Shown: piece after piece, positions 11,466-23,315 of the stretch
Position numbering within the stretch: the first letter of the stretch is position 1
Layout of the letters: each line of letters starts with the position of its first letter
Origin: Pomphorhynchus laevis
Lineage: Eukaryota > Acanthocephala > Palaeacanthocephala > Echinorhynchida > Pomphorhynchidae
DNA: 64,000 nucleotides
Reading direction: 5' to 3'
Assembly: GCA_012934845.2 (NCBI GenBank)
Contig: WNNJ02001530.1
Coordinates: 62,001 to 126,000 of the forward strand
Program-made: the position numbers and the translations under genes
Notes under the pieces: model-generated
The model's input: the letters and a program-made list of their open reading frames with translations, nothing else
Databases searched by the model: none
Told to the model about the DNA's origin: nothing

Positions 11466-11498
11466 TACGAACTGTCGCCATCGCGACAGCATCTTCAG
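11466..11498 (-). ncRNA. Hammerhead-like remnant
   Basis: The - strand reads CTGAAGA, T, then a 7-bp stem CTGTCGC/GCGACAG. The GAAA box is degraded (GTTCG). Probably a dead copy. A DNA fragment of unknown origin follows to about 11660. Confidence 0.4.
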
Positions 11499-13699
11499 GG
11501 CTGTGGGCGGGATTCGATCCGAACCAGCTGCAATGGATGATTTTAAACGCTTATGTGAATTATATGCATCATTGATTGCAAAGGAATGTGGAGCTTCATT
11601 TGTCAAGCCATACACATTTGAATTACAATTACTATATTCTATAGAAATTTTAGGTCACTGATAAGCAAACGTGAAGACTCATTAGCTAGCAATTCTGTCT
11701 TAGATAAATCATTAAAGGCTACATTATTAGAATTATCCATCAGAACTGGAAGTGTATGATCGCCTTTAATCATTTTAAAAACAGGAAAATAATACCTTAT
11801 GATTGTAAATGCATTGACTAATTACGAATTCCTCAATATTACGAAGTTTGACCCTATTCATTGTGGTAGACTTATTCCGAAATTGTCTAAAGTTTCATAG
11901 GAGATAATACATTGTCTATATAATATCTAGTGTTTTTTCGCTCATTGGTTAGTTGCCTTAGTTCTTAGTTAAACCTTGGGGTTGACATTGATATGTGATT
12001 GATACCAACATCTGGTGAATATTGGGTTAATAAGTCAAAAGATGTGTTTTCAAAATGTCTCCAAATTAGTTCAATTCTCTCCATTCTAGGGTCTGACCAA
12101 CTTATCGTTGAAAAAATGAGCAGCAATAGATAAAAAGTATGCCTTCCAAAAGTTAAAGTTATGATGACAAGATACTGAATCCACGTGTTTTGATTTAATA
12201 TAGAAAGACAATACACAGTGGTCACTTTTACCTACAAAGATATTTAAGATTTTCGAAATCATGGGAGTAACATCCAATTGCGAGGAATAATCAAGGAATA
12301 ACATTCAATTGCGAGGATGATTGTTCTAGAATGCGAGATGCTGATCGAACACGCTGATATAATCCAGTGCTGTATTAGATTAAATTAATGTTTGATGGAT
12401 GTTTACAATCTGTGATATACTCGTCCCAATTAGTCTTAGAAACCGTGTTTCTAACCAGTCGTCCAAAGACAAACTATGAACTAAGTAGCGGGGGACGATA
12501 GAAGACTGATACATTAAGATTTCCATACACAGGAATTTAAAGATGTCCAGAAAGTGCCTCAATGCCAGAGTCACTTGCATACTTTAATCAAAGTGGATGT
12601 ATCTCACTCTAGTATAGAATAACACCTCCCCCACGGTGACTACTGCGATCACATCGAAATACATTGTAGTTGTCTAATGCAATCATTTCATCTATAATAT
12701 CACTGAATAGCCAGGTTTCAGCTAACACAACTATATGTGGAGAATGACTATACACTAAAAACTTTAATTCGTCAAATTTGTTCACTAAACTGTGTACGTT
12801 AGTGTATATGTTCATCTTTATGATTTTGAAGTGGTTTGTACATTCGAATAGATAAAGGTTAAACTGCTACATTGCCTCCTCGTTTATCGTGAGAGGTTAA
12901 TATCTTAGACGTTGACGATAAAGAACAACACGAAATTTACAATACGTAGGATTTTAAACGAAATTGTGAATTTCATTTAACTCAGATCTTGCTTAACAGA
13001 AAAGAGAGCGTTCGGAAAAAAACAGATCCTTTAGTATACGATAAAGAGTATTTTTAACTCTTCATTATCTCAGATACTACATATGATCTATTGAAAACCA
13101 CCTTAAGTAGCCTAGGGGTTTCAGAGTTGTGACTTAAACGACCAGCACTAAATACGGCTATAGGTCGAACTGTAGAAGCAACTAACGTATCATTTTCTAA
13201 AACGACAATCCTTAATATTTCTCCAAATCAACCAATGTCATCGTCTGATAGAAAATGGGGATCATTCGAAGTTGATTCGAGGACTTTCGTAACGACAACA
13301 CTTCTATCTTTCCGTGAATTGTCGTGTACACGTTCAAGGATGTTATTCTTGGAGTTGATTGTACATTTGAGTTTATAAACACTTGGGAGTTATGTTCATA
13401 ACATAAGCCTGCTTAAAATCATGATCAGATACGTAATTGGTGAGCAACTTACTAACAACAAGCTCTAGTGTGAGGGGTAGATCCTCGAATAAACTGGATG
13501 AGTGTTCCAATGTATCATCGACATCACTGCACTTGAGATTTATCAAATTCCTTGAAATTTCAACAGCAACATGCATTGAGGGATGAACAGTCGAGGAATT
13601 GGGTTTTCGAATGATTGCTTGTGTAAGCACTTGAGCTGTTTATTGTCGTTGTAAATATATTGTAGAGAAATTTATTTATCCGCATAACCTTTTGGTATA

Positions 13700-14960
13700 G
13701 GGATTGAAAAAATATAAATATTGCAGTCAGTAAACAAGCAATAAAAAAGTAAATAAATAAATAAAGATTTTCTTAATACTACACAACCGATAAATAAATA
13801 AAAATAGAAACAGCCATGAAAAACAACCAGGTCAAGAAAGTCAAAGACGATCTATTTCCAAGTCTTCCTATATTACAGCATCAGGTTCAGCGTGATCTGA
13901 GTCCTCAGCCAATCCAACACGCCGCCTTCCGACTGAACCACCCGGGGTCTCTCACCAACTCCACCACGAAGAATTCAATCGATGCAGACTATGCTCGGTA
14001 ATCGCGAGATGAGGAGCTTGAGAAACCTTAGTCTTTGCTCTAAAGGACGTCCTCTTGAAAAGAAGACTAATCCCGAGATAGCCCAAGTATCCAAGAGGCG
14101 CACTTGGGTTTTCCAATTTAATGACAGATGATGAGCCCGTTTCAGGACCCACGTAGCTCTCTTCAGTATACGTTTAAGTCTATCTAATCAGCTTTCGCTG
14201 ACCAGTTCACTGTAACAGTGAACCCTAGGTATTTTACTCGAATCGTAAAGATGGAGAGTGGTTGAGGCTTCAAATGGAAGATAGAGCTGAGAGTGCTAAT
14301 CTCTTTAAATTTTTGTATGTCGCATGGCCACCATGAAAGACGACCACCTGCGATTTTGACGAATTGAGAACAAGATTGAATGAGGGTAACTGATCTTTTA
14401 ATCTTAAAAAGAAATGGCTGATGTCCGAGACTACATCTTTGCATCTGCGTCCAGAGAACAGGGCTGCGGTATCATTAGCGTATACCACTAGATGTTGATC
14501 ACGTTTAAAATTCTTGAATAGTACAATGGAGGCAGAAAGATATAAGATTGGAGGAGTGGAGATCCTTGAGGCACACCTGTAATAGTGTAGAACTGACGCG
14601 CATCAGGGTCGTCTCGATAGAAGAATTGCTTGGTGTAAAGTAATATCTCCACCCTGTTAACAATTCTCGCAGGCAACCCGAGAGACCTGAGAGAGGAGAT
14701 AACAAAGGGAATGGAGACGCGTCAAATGCAGCAGAAATGTCAAGGAAGACAGCCACAGCTAGTTGATGGCTATTACCATACAAAACTGATGCACTTCATC
14801 AATTGCTGGATGGACCGAGCGCCCTTTGACAAACCCATGAAAACTCGATGGGATCAAGTTACGCCTACTTAAATGGTCACGGATTCTACGCGCAAGCGCT
14901 TTTTCGTAGATGGAGATGAGGGAGTTTTGAATCGAAATAGGATGCAGATCTTTATAACAT
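13700..14960 (-). mobile_element. LINE (jockey/I-like), 3' half, decayed
   Basis: On the - strand from 14783: FLDISAAFDASPF (RT motif with the catalytic Asp), TITGVPQGSPL (14580 region), and MVYANDTAALFSGRRC (the YADD box, here YAND), followed by NLVLNSSKSQVVVFHGGH. At least four frame breaks. The 3' end near 13700-13800 has an A-rich, AAATAAATAAATAA-type tail. The sequence at 13940-14030 is found inverted at 49425-49560, so LINE tails at 46985-47190 and 49425-49700 belong to the same family. Confidence 0.75.
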
Positions 14961-15299
14961 CCGCATCTCTACAAGATAGAATGCTAAGGGCGGAAGCACC
15001 TCCCGATATCTACTGAAGGATATTCAGTGGAAAAGGCTCTTGACTACTTTGCATTGTGTTACTTCAGCTGGAGTGGGATGCCCCCTAGTATGTGACAAGA
15101 TATGCCCTCACATATATGACTAGTATGCCCGCATACCAATCATATATGACTAGTATGCCCTCACATACTTGTCACCTATGACTAGTATGTGACTAGATAG
15201 AGTTAAGGATAAAAAGGACGCATTGAGTACCCTAGAATAGTATTTGAGTACATTGAGTACCCTAGAATAGAGAAGTGCTACAAGGAGGTTCCTTATTGC
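14961..15299. repeat. Short tandem repeats of CATATATGACTAGTATGCCC type
   Basis: Around 15080-15200 a roughly 20-50 bp phrase containing TATGACTAGTATG is repeated four times imperfectly. At 15217-15262 TTGAGTACCCTAGAATAG occurs twice. No coding sense. Possibly the 5' region or target of the next LINE. Confidence 0.6.
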
Positions 15300-16200
15300 C
15301 ATTTATTTTCACATATATTTAAATTATTTAGCCCCGAATTCAAACGAAGGTATTTTCGTCAAATATGCTGATGATTTAAGTATAGCGATGACGACGGAAG
15401 TTTTATGAAGCTGTTTGGTGGCCCAGCCTCAACTACACACAGTAATAAAATGGTCAGTTCATAACAATATTTATTTAAATATCACAAAGTGCTGTGAACT
15501 CGTTTCTTATTTAAGGAGAACGCGGGATGAACCTATTATTTCATTGAAAATAAATGCAACCGAGTTACAACGAGTTTCAGCAATATGAATTCTTGGAGTC
15601 ACTATTACGGATAATTTATCTTGGGATGTGCATATACAGAATAATCTTAACAAATCATACTTAATATTCTTTATTATGAAACGCCCTAAATATTAAGGCA
15701 TTAATCCATCGTCTATGTAACTCTTATTTAAGAGTCTAATATTGAGTATACTTTACATATGCCTGCCGACTTTTTATCAACATGGCAGTAAACTCGAAAA
15801 GGAACTACGTCGGGCAACAAAGCTGTTCAGGTCATTAAGATCGCCGAACTATGTGGATAGATTATAGACTCTGTGACTGCTCTCATTACGAACACTGCGA
15901 GATATGACTGATATGAGATTGGCGTGGCAGATCATCAAAAATCCTGTGCATGCTCTTTGTGCCATATTTAATCTCCGGAATTATTCAGATCTGCGTAGGC
16001 ACAAGTTTACTCTTAGACATCACAGACTCATCCGCTCCAAGACTATACAATATTCTCAGCGAACTATATTTCAATGGAATAGCCTAGATGACACGATTAT
16101 CAATTTGCATACTCTACATGAATGAGTATACATACTCTGCATGCAACGCCTGCGTGAGGCCATGAATGACTTATAGGTTTTGTTCTATTCTTTTATTATT
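15300..16200 (+). mobile_element. CR1-like LINE, C-terminal part of ORF2
   Basis: The + strand shows VKYADDLSIAM near 15355-15390 (catalytic YADD) and a final frame at 15904-16125 (MTDMRLAWQIIKNPVHALC to SQRTIFQWNSLDD). That matches the usual CR1-like C terminus (R..DMIE.WK...., then R..FSQR....WN.LP). Several frame breaks separate them. The 5' part is missing. Confidence 0.75.
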
Positions 16201-16630
16201 TTTCTCTCTCTTTAACATTTTTAGTGTTTGTGCTGCAACTTTGAGCTTTTGCTCGTTTTTTGTCTAAGATTAATAATTTTTTAATTATATTAATATTTTG
16301 CTGTTTTCTTTTTGATCCAGTGTGAGTTATTTACTCCGATACAAATATCTTTCGTATGATTGTTTCAAATGGTTTTTTATTTAAGATATACCAGAAATAA
16401 AAATGTAATTCACAAATCACATGTGTTTCTTGTTTCGTAGCAATCTCGAAACTCGTTACCACATACGCACTTTTATGTCTGAAACCAATAAAAACACTAA
16501 TTAGTTAATAATCTATAATTTTTTCTTAATATTAATTTTTCTTTTTTTACTAAAATTAAAATATTCAACTTAAAAATATTACGTTTAATATTTTGTCACT
16601 TTTACTTCATCTGTGCCTATCAAACGCTTG
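16201..16630. other. AT-rich spacer
   Basis: Probably the 3' trailer of the preceding LINE followed by AT-rich spacer. Nothing else recognised. Confidence 0.4.
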
Positions 16631-16639
16631 CTTATTCTT

Positions 16640-16825
16640 ATCTGAGCGCCGGCCGCGGATGCACATAGATATGAAGCGCGCAAGCTGGAGTCCGATAGTC
16701 ACTCGGAAGCATGCTATCTCGTGAGCATACGTGTTGCTCTTTGCAGCGAGCGTGTCCGCGAGACGTTGCAAAACCTCGAAGCAAACTTTCCCTCTCCGCC
16801 TAAGCAGGAGCGTACGATTATGGAG
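16640..16825. other. GC-rich island of unknown origin
   Basis: About 180 bp visibly richer in GC than all neighbours (CGCCGGCCGCGG at its left end), with no open frame, no tRNA-like cloverleaf I could find and no transposon match. It ends where AT-rich sequence resumes about 880 bp before SHQ1. Confidence 0.4.
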
Positions 16826-17703
16826 AAATTTAAGATTAATAATAAATCTAAGATTAAGTCACATTTAATATAAACAGCTTTAGAACACATCATTGTAGAT
16901 TAATGATATTTCAATTTGAAAAGATATTTTATAGCCACGCCAAGAGATATTGCTGTTGCAAAAAGTTTTAAAGATATGTAGTAACAACATACCCTGGACA
17001 TGACCTGAGACATAAACGGATATAAATTGTGTCTCATACTCGAACATCAATTTACAAAAATTCATGTGTTCCAAAAGCCTTGCGAATTTTAAATAGTAAC
17101 ATAAGCAATGCTTGATTTTTTTATTTTGTTTCCTTACACTGTAACCGCCTATAAAAGATGGTATTGCTTCATTTAAATAAAGGCTTTATCATTAAATTCA
17201 TTATAAATATGTTTAATATTATAATAAAAACCAAAACGACTTTTAGTATACCAAAAGGGAATATTTTTTTATCTATAACAATTACAAACAACTATTAAAT
17301 ATTTATTTTACAAACAATTAATTTATTTAAGGGACTTTAAGGTTGTCTAAATAAATTGATTTTTTCCTCTACTTGTCTTTTTAAATTTGCAACAAAGAGA
17401 ATTTACGTATAAAACATTTTTACGTGTTTAAGAAAAATTATTTAATACACCTGCAGATAATGTTTTGATCCGATAAATAATAAATGTTTGATAATAAATG
17501 TGAGTAAATAAAATTATAAATAAAGCAAAGAAAAATGTGTGGCAACAGCGCATTAACTTGACGAAATTAAATGATTTGTACCGCATACCTGCAATCGAGA
17601 ACGTTCAGATATATTATCAATATTACAAAGTTCGATTGTAATATTTGTGTAATTAATCATTATTCAAGTACTTTAATTGTAACTTAAATTTTAAATACTG
17701 TAT
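16826..17703. other. AT-rich intergenic region upstream of SHQ1
   Basis: No gene seen. A TATAAAAG at about 17152 resembles a TATA box but is 550 bp from the SHQ1 start codon, so its relevance is doubtful. The last 180 bp before the ATG are AT-rich and have no clear core promoter. Confidence 0.4.
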
Positions 17704-19164
17704 ATGTACTGTATTGAACGTTTAGAACAACAAGACGAAAACCGCTACATGACGCTTACACCTGATTTTGATATTTCACAATGTGACGAGTATGTCACAA
17801 TATGCATTAAGGTTCCGCTGGCATGTGATTTGTCTAAAAGTGAATTGTTTGTTGAAGACACCATTTTTATATTTACTGCATTTCCGTATTTTCTAAGGTT
17901 AAATTTGCCCGAGAGCATATTGACCCCAGCCCAGATTACAGATACTAATAACCTTAGACTGTTGTATTTCAAATGCCCAAAAGCACAACCGGGATTGTAT
18001 TTTCCAGGTTTGCATTTGCTAGAAAATCTTCTGAAGAAACCAAATGATGACTGGTACATTGATCAAACACATTCGTTTGATAATAAATCTTTGGAAATTT
18101 GTATAAATGAAGCACCTAGATATGGGTTCTATAATCAATATAGATGCTTATTCAAATGTTCCGAATTAAGCGAACAGATAAAACTGCCTCAGCCCGATCA
18201 AACAAGCGCAGAACAAAGAAACGAGTTGCGACTTAAATCAGAAATATTTAATAGTAATCATTATATTGCCGATCTTTATCCTGAAGATGACGCTTCATAT
18301 ATTGACGACGCTCTGTCCTGGAAGCTACACATTACGGAAGCGGATATTCAAACTGATACAATGCAGTATGAACCGAATATGTTGAGATACCAACTAACAA
18401 AGAAGGACAAAACTTATAATAAAATCCGAAATAGCAGTGAAATCCAAGAAATTGTAGACGAGAAAGCAGATGCAATGCAGTCAGAATTAAATGATTTACA
18501 ACAATATCAAATAAGAGAAAGGGACGAATGTATCCATAATAAATGTAATTACGAAACAGAACTTTGTGAGGAGTTATCAAAGCAGGTTATATCTCATAAT
18601 TGCCAACATATCTTAATTGATCTTATGTTCAGTTATTTATTTACCGCTCGAATAACTCTGGGTGAAATGAATGATTCAAATGAAGTAAATTCATGGACTA
18701 TTACAACATTAAGTCCATGCCTAAGCTATTTAGTTATATTTGATGACCTTAAGCAACTGAGCATTGCTCTCTACCGTAGATGTTTGTGCTTTCCACTAAT
18801 ACGTCGATTCGACCTTTGTGAACTTGTTAAAAATGATGTTGTCGAAATTCTTTTGGCAAACCGCCAAATCATTATCTCAACTATAAAAGACTTGCAGTTT
18901 ATTCTAAAACCAGATCATTTTATGCTAAACTTGATTTTCGTAGACGATTGCATTAACTGGATTCAAAAACAACAGAGCGGAGTTTTTCACAGTCTTGCTA
19001 GAAATTTAAAAGACATTACAATATTAAAATCCGATTTGGGCTTCGATTTAAATCTGATTGAAACCATGCTGAATAACAATTTTAACGGAGGAGTCGGGTT
19101 AGAGCAAACATTATTTCCGATAACTATTTTAGAGAATGTGGACGACAGTGACGATGAAGTTTAA
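17704..19164 (+). CDS. SHQ1: SHQ1, H/ACA snoRNP assembly chaperone
   Basis: This intact 486-codon, single-exon gene is the best host gene in the window. SHQ1 binds free dyskerin/Cbf5 as an RNA mimic and holds it until H/ACA snoRNPs assemble. Residues about 15-105 form the CS (p23-like) domain: LTPDFDISQCDEYVTICIKV, then FPYFLRLNLPESI, a hallmark of SHQ1. The middle (about 180-290) is acidic and low in conservation. The C-terminal SHQ1-specific helical domain (about 295-440) shows ILIDLMFSYLFTARITLGEM, a VNSWTITTLSPCLSYL block, FPLIRRFDLCE and INWIQKQ, all matching the family layout. The tail is acidic (VDDSDDEV). Human SHQ1 has 577 and yeast 507 residues, so length fits. The ATG at 17704 is preceded by AT-rich leader, and a second ATG at residue 16 (MTLTPDF) is an alternative start nearer the family N terminus. 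A polyadenylation-type AATAAA lies at 19214. Confidence 0.93.
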   Translation: MYCIERLEQQDENRYMTLTPDFDISQCDEYVTICIKVPLACDLSKSELFVEDTIFIFTAFPYFLRLNLPESILTPAQITDTNNLRLLYFKCPKAQPGLYFPGLHLLENLLKKPNDDWYIDQTHSFDNKSLEICINEAPRYGFYNQYRCLFKCSELSEQIKLPQPDQTSAEQRNELRLKSEIFNSNHYIADLYPEDDASYIDDALSWKLHITEADIQTDTMQYEPNMLRYQLTKKDKTYNKIRNSSEIQEIVDEKADAMQSELNDLQQYQIRERDECIHNKCNYETELCEELSKQVISHNCQHILIDLMFSYLFTARITLGEMNDSNEVNSWTITTLSPCLSYLVIFDDLKQLSIALYRRCLCFPLIRRFDLCELVKNDVVEILLANRQIIISTIKDLQFILKPDHFMLNLIFVDDCINWIQKQQSGVFHSLARNLKDITILKSDLGFDLNLIETMLNNNFNGGVGLEQTLFPITILENVDDSDDEV

Positions 19165-19213
19165 ATGTAAAGCAGACATAAGATTATAAACGCTCTCTTG
19201 TATTTTATGTAAA

Positions 19214-19219
19214 AATAAA
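19214..19219 (+). promoter_or_regulatory. Candidate polyadenylation signal of SHQ1
   Basis: AATAAA about 50 bp after the stop codon. Given the AT content it could be chance, but the position is right. Confidence 0.5.
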
Positions 19220-19439
19220 TTTTTAAATTGAATAATTTATATTTTTCAGAAACATTTATATGTTTGTTATACAAATGTATAAATATATAAATTTACAAAT
19301 ATAAAAATATTATTAATTTCTGCTAATTTTCGAGTTAGTTTGATATTTGTTTCTTATAATGGGGAATTATAAATCAACAAAATATTATTAAAATATTAAA
19401 TTTACAATATACAAATCAACAAAATATTGTTAAAAATAA

Positions 19440-20007
19440 ATAATATACTTTGAATTAGAATAAACTACTTTTAATTTATATCGTGAAGGCGACATATTTA
19501 AATTTACAAGAAAAATATTTTTGCATGATCATTCATGCATACCATATAATATAAAATATAATTAATTAAATAATGAAATGTTAAGAATTGAAACAATTTG
19601 TAACGATATTGACTTTCTTCTAATAAAGAAGATATAGAAAGTATATCTTGATATGAACATTAAATTAACATCAATTAAAACTACTATTAATTTATATCGT
19701 AAAGATGACATATTTAAATTTAAAAGAAACATATTTTCGCATGAGCATTTATGCATACCATATAATATAAAATATAATACATTAAATAATGAAATTTTAA
19801 GGAATGCAATAATTTGTAACGATATTGGTTTTCTTCAAAATCATTTAAATAATTTAATAGATACATATTTTAAACTAGGTTACTATAAAAATACCATCAA
19901 ACAGAAAATATATAAATATAAAAATATAAATCAACACAATAATATTGAAAATAAATTTAAACTATTAAGCGAAAAAATATTCGATAATGAATAATATACT
20001 TTGAATT
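19440..20007 (+). mobile_element. Penelope-like RT C-terminal fragments
   Basis: 19470-19630 and 19640-19994 are two overlapping copies of the same PLE C-terminal text. The second holds a 113-codon frame (MNIKLTSIKTTINLYRKDDI, then CNDIGFLQNHLNNLIDTYFK). The catalytic domain is missing. The doubled text suggests a local duplication or one copy inserted into another. Confidence 0.75.
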
Positions 20008-20148
20008 CGAATGAGATACTAGATAATCAAATTTCAGAAGAGGAAATACGTCATTAGCATGTATTGGGCTCCCACTGCTGTGTTAAGTCGAGGAATAGTG
20101 GCCGAAACCTGATAACATATCAGTTCATCCTGATGACCTCTATTTCTT
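20008..20148 (+). ncRNA. PLE 3' structured RNA element, copy 2
   Basis: Outer strand CGAATGAGA near 20008 pairs with TCTTATTCG near 20128. Inside are GAGGAAATACGTC, CTGCTGTG with its partner CATATCAG, GTCGAGGAA with partner TTC-TCC before CTGATGACCTCT, and GGCCGAAACC. Compared with copy 4 the outer stem differs by a compensatory change (A-T there, C-G here), which argues for pairing in RNA. Confidence 0.6.
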
Positions 20149-20690
20149 ATTCGAACACATCGTATATTGTTTATTTGTCAATTCAAAAAAATGATTTTTA
20201 TTTTGAATTTAAATTTTAAACTTTAACTTGATATAACTTACAACTTTTATAACTTATATCTTTATTTTTGATTTATATATAGTATAAAATACGTAGATTC
20301 AGTTATCTGATCTGATTTCAAAATTTCACAGTTAGTTTAGTTAGAGATCGTTTGGTCCATAAATCATTTATTGTATTCATTTGCTATTTCTAATATATAT
20401 CGTCTATTGTATTTTCTAAATATACCGTCTATTGTATTCATTTGTCTTTAAAACGTTTACTGTGTGTACAACATATTGTACAATTCACTTATGATGTGAT
20501 ACAGCCCAGTTTTCAAGATACAATGTGATAGTACCTCAAATAGTAGTGCCTTGTTATGACAAGTCACTCTTTTATGTAATGGATTTTAAAATCTAGGTGT
20601 ATTGTTTTCAAGTAACGATAGTACTTAAAGAGAGACAGTAAAACGGATCGGTTAAGATAGTTCAATACAACGCTGTACTGATAAAGCAGG
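20149..20690 (+). other. PLE 3' terminus and AT-rich spacer
   Basis: The PLE end phrase (AATACGTAGATTCAGTTATC) is at 20285-20310. The rest, to 20690, is AT-rich with no gene. A weak, partial repeat of ATATCGTCTATTGTATT at 20397-20440 was seen. Confidence 0.45.
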
Positions 20691-21055
20691 AATCTGGCCT
20701 TAAAGCAGTTCATATGAGTAACGTAGCAAGAACATTGTGAGTAACATAGCAGTTCTTCCTGATGACCGTTAATCCTTATTTAAATATATCTTATATTATT
20801 TATTAGTCAATATTATTAAAATATTAAATTTACAGTATATAAATCAAAAAAATATTATTAAAAATAAATTTAAACTATTCAGCGAAAAAATTATGGATAA
20901 TAAATACTATGCATTGTTTGAAATAGTTGATAATGATCCATTTATTAATAAATAATATTGGAGCTGGATCAAAGAAGAAAGGAAATTTTTTTGATATTTC
21001 GCTAACCTTTGTTATCATCTTCAGAAAATTACAATTTTTATATACATTGTATTAG
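20691..21055 (+). mobile_element. PLE scraps and hammerhead-bearing repeat
   Basis: 20735-20780 repeats the end of the structured element (CATAGCAGTTCTTCCTGATG). 20815-20915 repeats PLE coding tail text. 20926-21035 is the hammerhead-bearing repeat also found at 9945-10160 and 50150-50275. Confidence 0.6.
20988..21029 (-). ncRNA. Hammerhead-like ribozyme motif
   Basis: On the - strand: CTGAAGA (21018-21024), T, stem II GATAAC/GTTAGC with one mismatch, GAAA (20997-21000), TATC. It shares its flank (GGAGCTGGATCAAAG) with the fold-back at 9945. Confidence 0.5.
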
Positions 21056-21185
21056 AATAAGATATTAGATAATCAAATTTCATCAGAGGAAATACGTCAT
21101 TAGCATGTATTTGGCCCCGTTTCCATATTGCTTCGAGGAATATGGGCCGAACCTGATAGCATATCAGTTCATCCTATGATCTATT
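21056..21185 (+). ncRNA. PLE 3' structured RNA element, copy 3
   Basis: Contains AGAATAAGA, GAGGAAATACGTCATTAGCA, GGCCCC with partner GGGCC, and CTTCGAGGAA. Here CCATATT and AATATGG can form a local 7-bp hairpin instead of the long-range pairing, and the CTGATGA box is lost. PLE end sequence follows to about 21340. Confidence 0.5.
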
Positions 21186-21429
21186 CCTTTTTCGAATACA
21201 TCATATATTATTTATTAGTCAATTAACAGAAATTAGTTTCTATTTTAAATTTTGAGTGGTATAAATATAAATCGTATAAAATATTATTTAATTTCTTAGT
21301 ATAGTATAAAATACGTAAACTTAGTTATTCGATATGATTTATAATATACTTAAAAATAATGTATTACAAAATGCATTTATTATTTAGTCATGGACTATTC
21401 GTTGTCTTGTTATACACATTGGCCTTACC

Positions 21430-22400
21430 TGATGATTAAAGAACGCAATAGTGTCCGCGATCTATAAGAAAGAAAATCAATCGCGCTTATTGAACTACCG
21501 TCCAAACATCCTGACCTGTAAATATAGTAAATTCTCAGAGCGCATTGTGATTGCTGAACTGGAGAGATTCGTTAACAGAAAGGAAATTTTTAATAAGCAA
21601 CGATATGGTTTCCATAAGCTAAGATTCTGTAAGACAAACTTAGTTACATAAAAACACAACTGGGCCTCATATGTCAACGCAGGAAACGATGTTTACATTA
21701 TGGTATTTGATTGATCACGAGAGTTTAATCGAGTTCACCATAAATTCTTTCCAGTTAAACTATATGACATATAAGTGGATACTTATATCCACCATCAGAT
21801 CTCTGACTTCCTATATAATTTCACATTTATAGTCGAAATAGGATAATTGATTTTATCAAGCAAACAACTATAGTGTTCCGCAAGGTTCAGCCTGAGCCCA
21901 ACATTATTTAATCTAAATATCAATGGCGTCATACCACTTATAACTTCTGGCTATATTCTACACGCAGATGCTATAAAGAACGAAAACGAAGAGCACATTT
22001 TTAGATGGAAATATTGGGATACCTTTTACCAGGACTAGGGTGTAATACTAGCAAACAACATGAAAATGAATACAAACTGTACAGCAAACAAAACCAAGTA
22101 TTTGCAAACTCTAGTTATGCTTCACAAAGTCAACATCCCGTAATTTAAGCCTTTTTATGAATCGCTGATACTGAGTGATTTGTTATATGCATCAATAGCC
22201 TTTCACCCTAAAACAAAACTGAGCTAATGAAACAGCTATGCAGAGCAAGTACATTCACTAAGATGATTACTATTAGAATTGAGAATTTCCTTGCTAGGCA
22301 TTAGATCAATAGAAAATAATATCCTATTATCTGACTCTATAATGCCATGGAGCGCGTGAGTCGTCTTGATCATCATCTGACAAATTTGTACCCTATTCGA
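21430..22400 (+). mobile_element. Decayed LINE reverse transcriptase
   Basis: The 21451-21651 frame reads SAIYKKENQSRLLNYRPNIL and ERIVIAELERFVNRK, then RYGFHKLRFCKTNLV, matching the N-terminal RT region of LINEs (IFKKGD...NYRPISLT...E...L...QHGF...SC.TNL). Further on, in other frames, come SARFSLSPTLFNLNINGVIP (the PQGS...LF region, degraded) and HADAIKN where FADD is expected. Many breaks, old. Confidence 0.65.
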
Positions 22401-22975
22401 AAGTAATCTATACTAAAAGGCCACTAATTTATTAATAAATAAAAAATTTAAAATTAAAAGCATAGAACCAAACGTTAGCACGCCAAGAAAATATAGCATG
22501 TGGTATTTGATTGGCGCATTCTTAAATTATTCTTAATATTTAATTTAAAAATAAAAATTAATCAATTTAAGTTATTCATCTTAAATCATTCATTTTTAAA
22601 TAGCTGTAGTTTTTATATTATAAAATATCCATAAGAATAACAACATCTATTGTATAAGCTTGTAAAATTAACAAACCTCCAGAGTTATTAAAGCTCTAAT
22701 TTATTCTTCGGCACAAAATTCGATTTCCGAAAAACAGATAAGATCCTTTTTATCTACTATTCGAATTATTTTATACCAAACTTTCATTATTGAGAATAAT
22801 TCTATGCTGTCTCAAGAATGTGATGGTATAAATATTAACGAGTTATTTCCCATTAAATGCTACTTAACGCGTTTATATAATTCTTAAGACGTTTGACCAA
22901 CACAGATCATAATCAATATTCTCATATGTCAAACTTGACACTATCGGTGAGACTTGGGCTATATATTTTAAACAA
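22401..22975. other. AT-rich spacer
   Basis: No gene recognised. The right end abuts the LTR element at 22981. Confidence 0.4.
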
Positions 22976-22980
22976 GTTTG

Positions 22981-23102
22981 TGTGATAACCAAAGAGAATA
23001 AAATGGCTTTTATTCACGAATCTACAAATAGTAGTAGGTAATAATAGATATAAACAAGATAGTAAACTTTATAAACAAGATAGTGATCAATGTGATACCA
23101 CA
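22981..23102 (-). repeat. Left LTR of the short-LTR element
   Basis: 122 bp, starts TGTGATAACC and ends GATACCACA. Twin of 34872-34993. Confidence 0.85.
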
Positions 23103-23315
23103 TTCATGCCATGTGATAATTTTGCAAGTAAGCTGGACTTCTTCGACTCCTGGTACTTCGTCGGTAGAATTCTTGAGTAGCTACAGGATGAAGGTTTGCA
23201 TCGGGAATTGAAATATTCTTTGAGTTCACGTTCTTATCGATATTGTCTGAGACATTATATTTCTTTCCATCGTTGTTATCTCCAGACAGCTGGTTAGTAT
23301 CAAAACTGTCTAAAC

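Larger units (their letters stand above)
10690..13640 (-). mobile_element. CR1-like LINE, decayed
   Basis: Reading leftwards on the - strand, 13640-12850 resembles a LINE ORF1 (an 85-codon frame at 13373-13630, then a phrase like NSETPRLLKVVF). 12815-12609 gives the start of the apurinic endonuclease domain (NVHSLVNKFDELKFLVYSHS, VVLAETWLFSD, RGGGVILY). 11220-11020 gives RT text (VDFSCAFDTLPH, then GVPQ). 10945-10715 gives the YADD-type region (MFTDDVKIWREI, in which the expected Ala is Thr) and LNTLLIWS-like text. There are many frame breaks. This is a non-LTR retrotransposon of the endonuclease-bearing CR1/jockey group. Confidence 0.75.

Noticed and set aside
17152-17159. TATA box for SHQ1
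   Set aside because: TATAAAAG is 550 bp from the start codon and such words are expected by chance in this AT-rich DNA.
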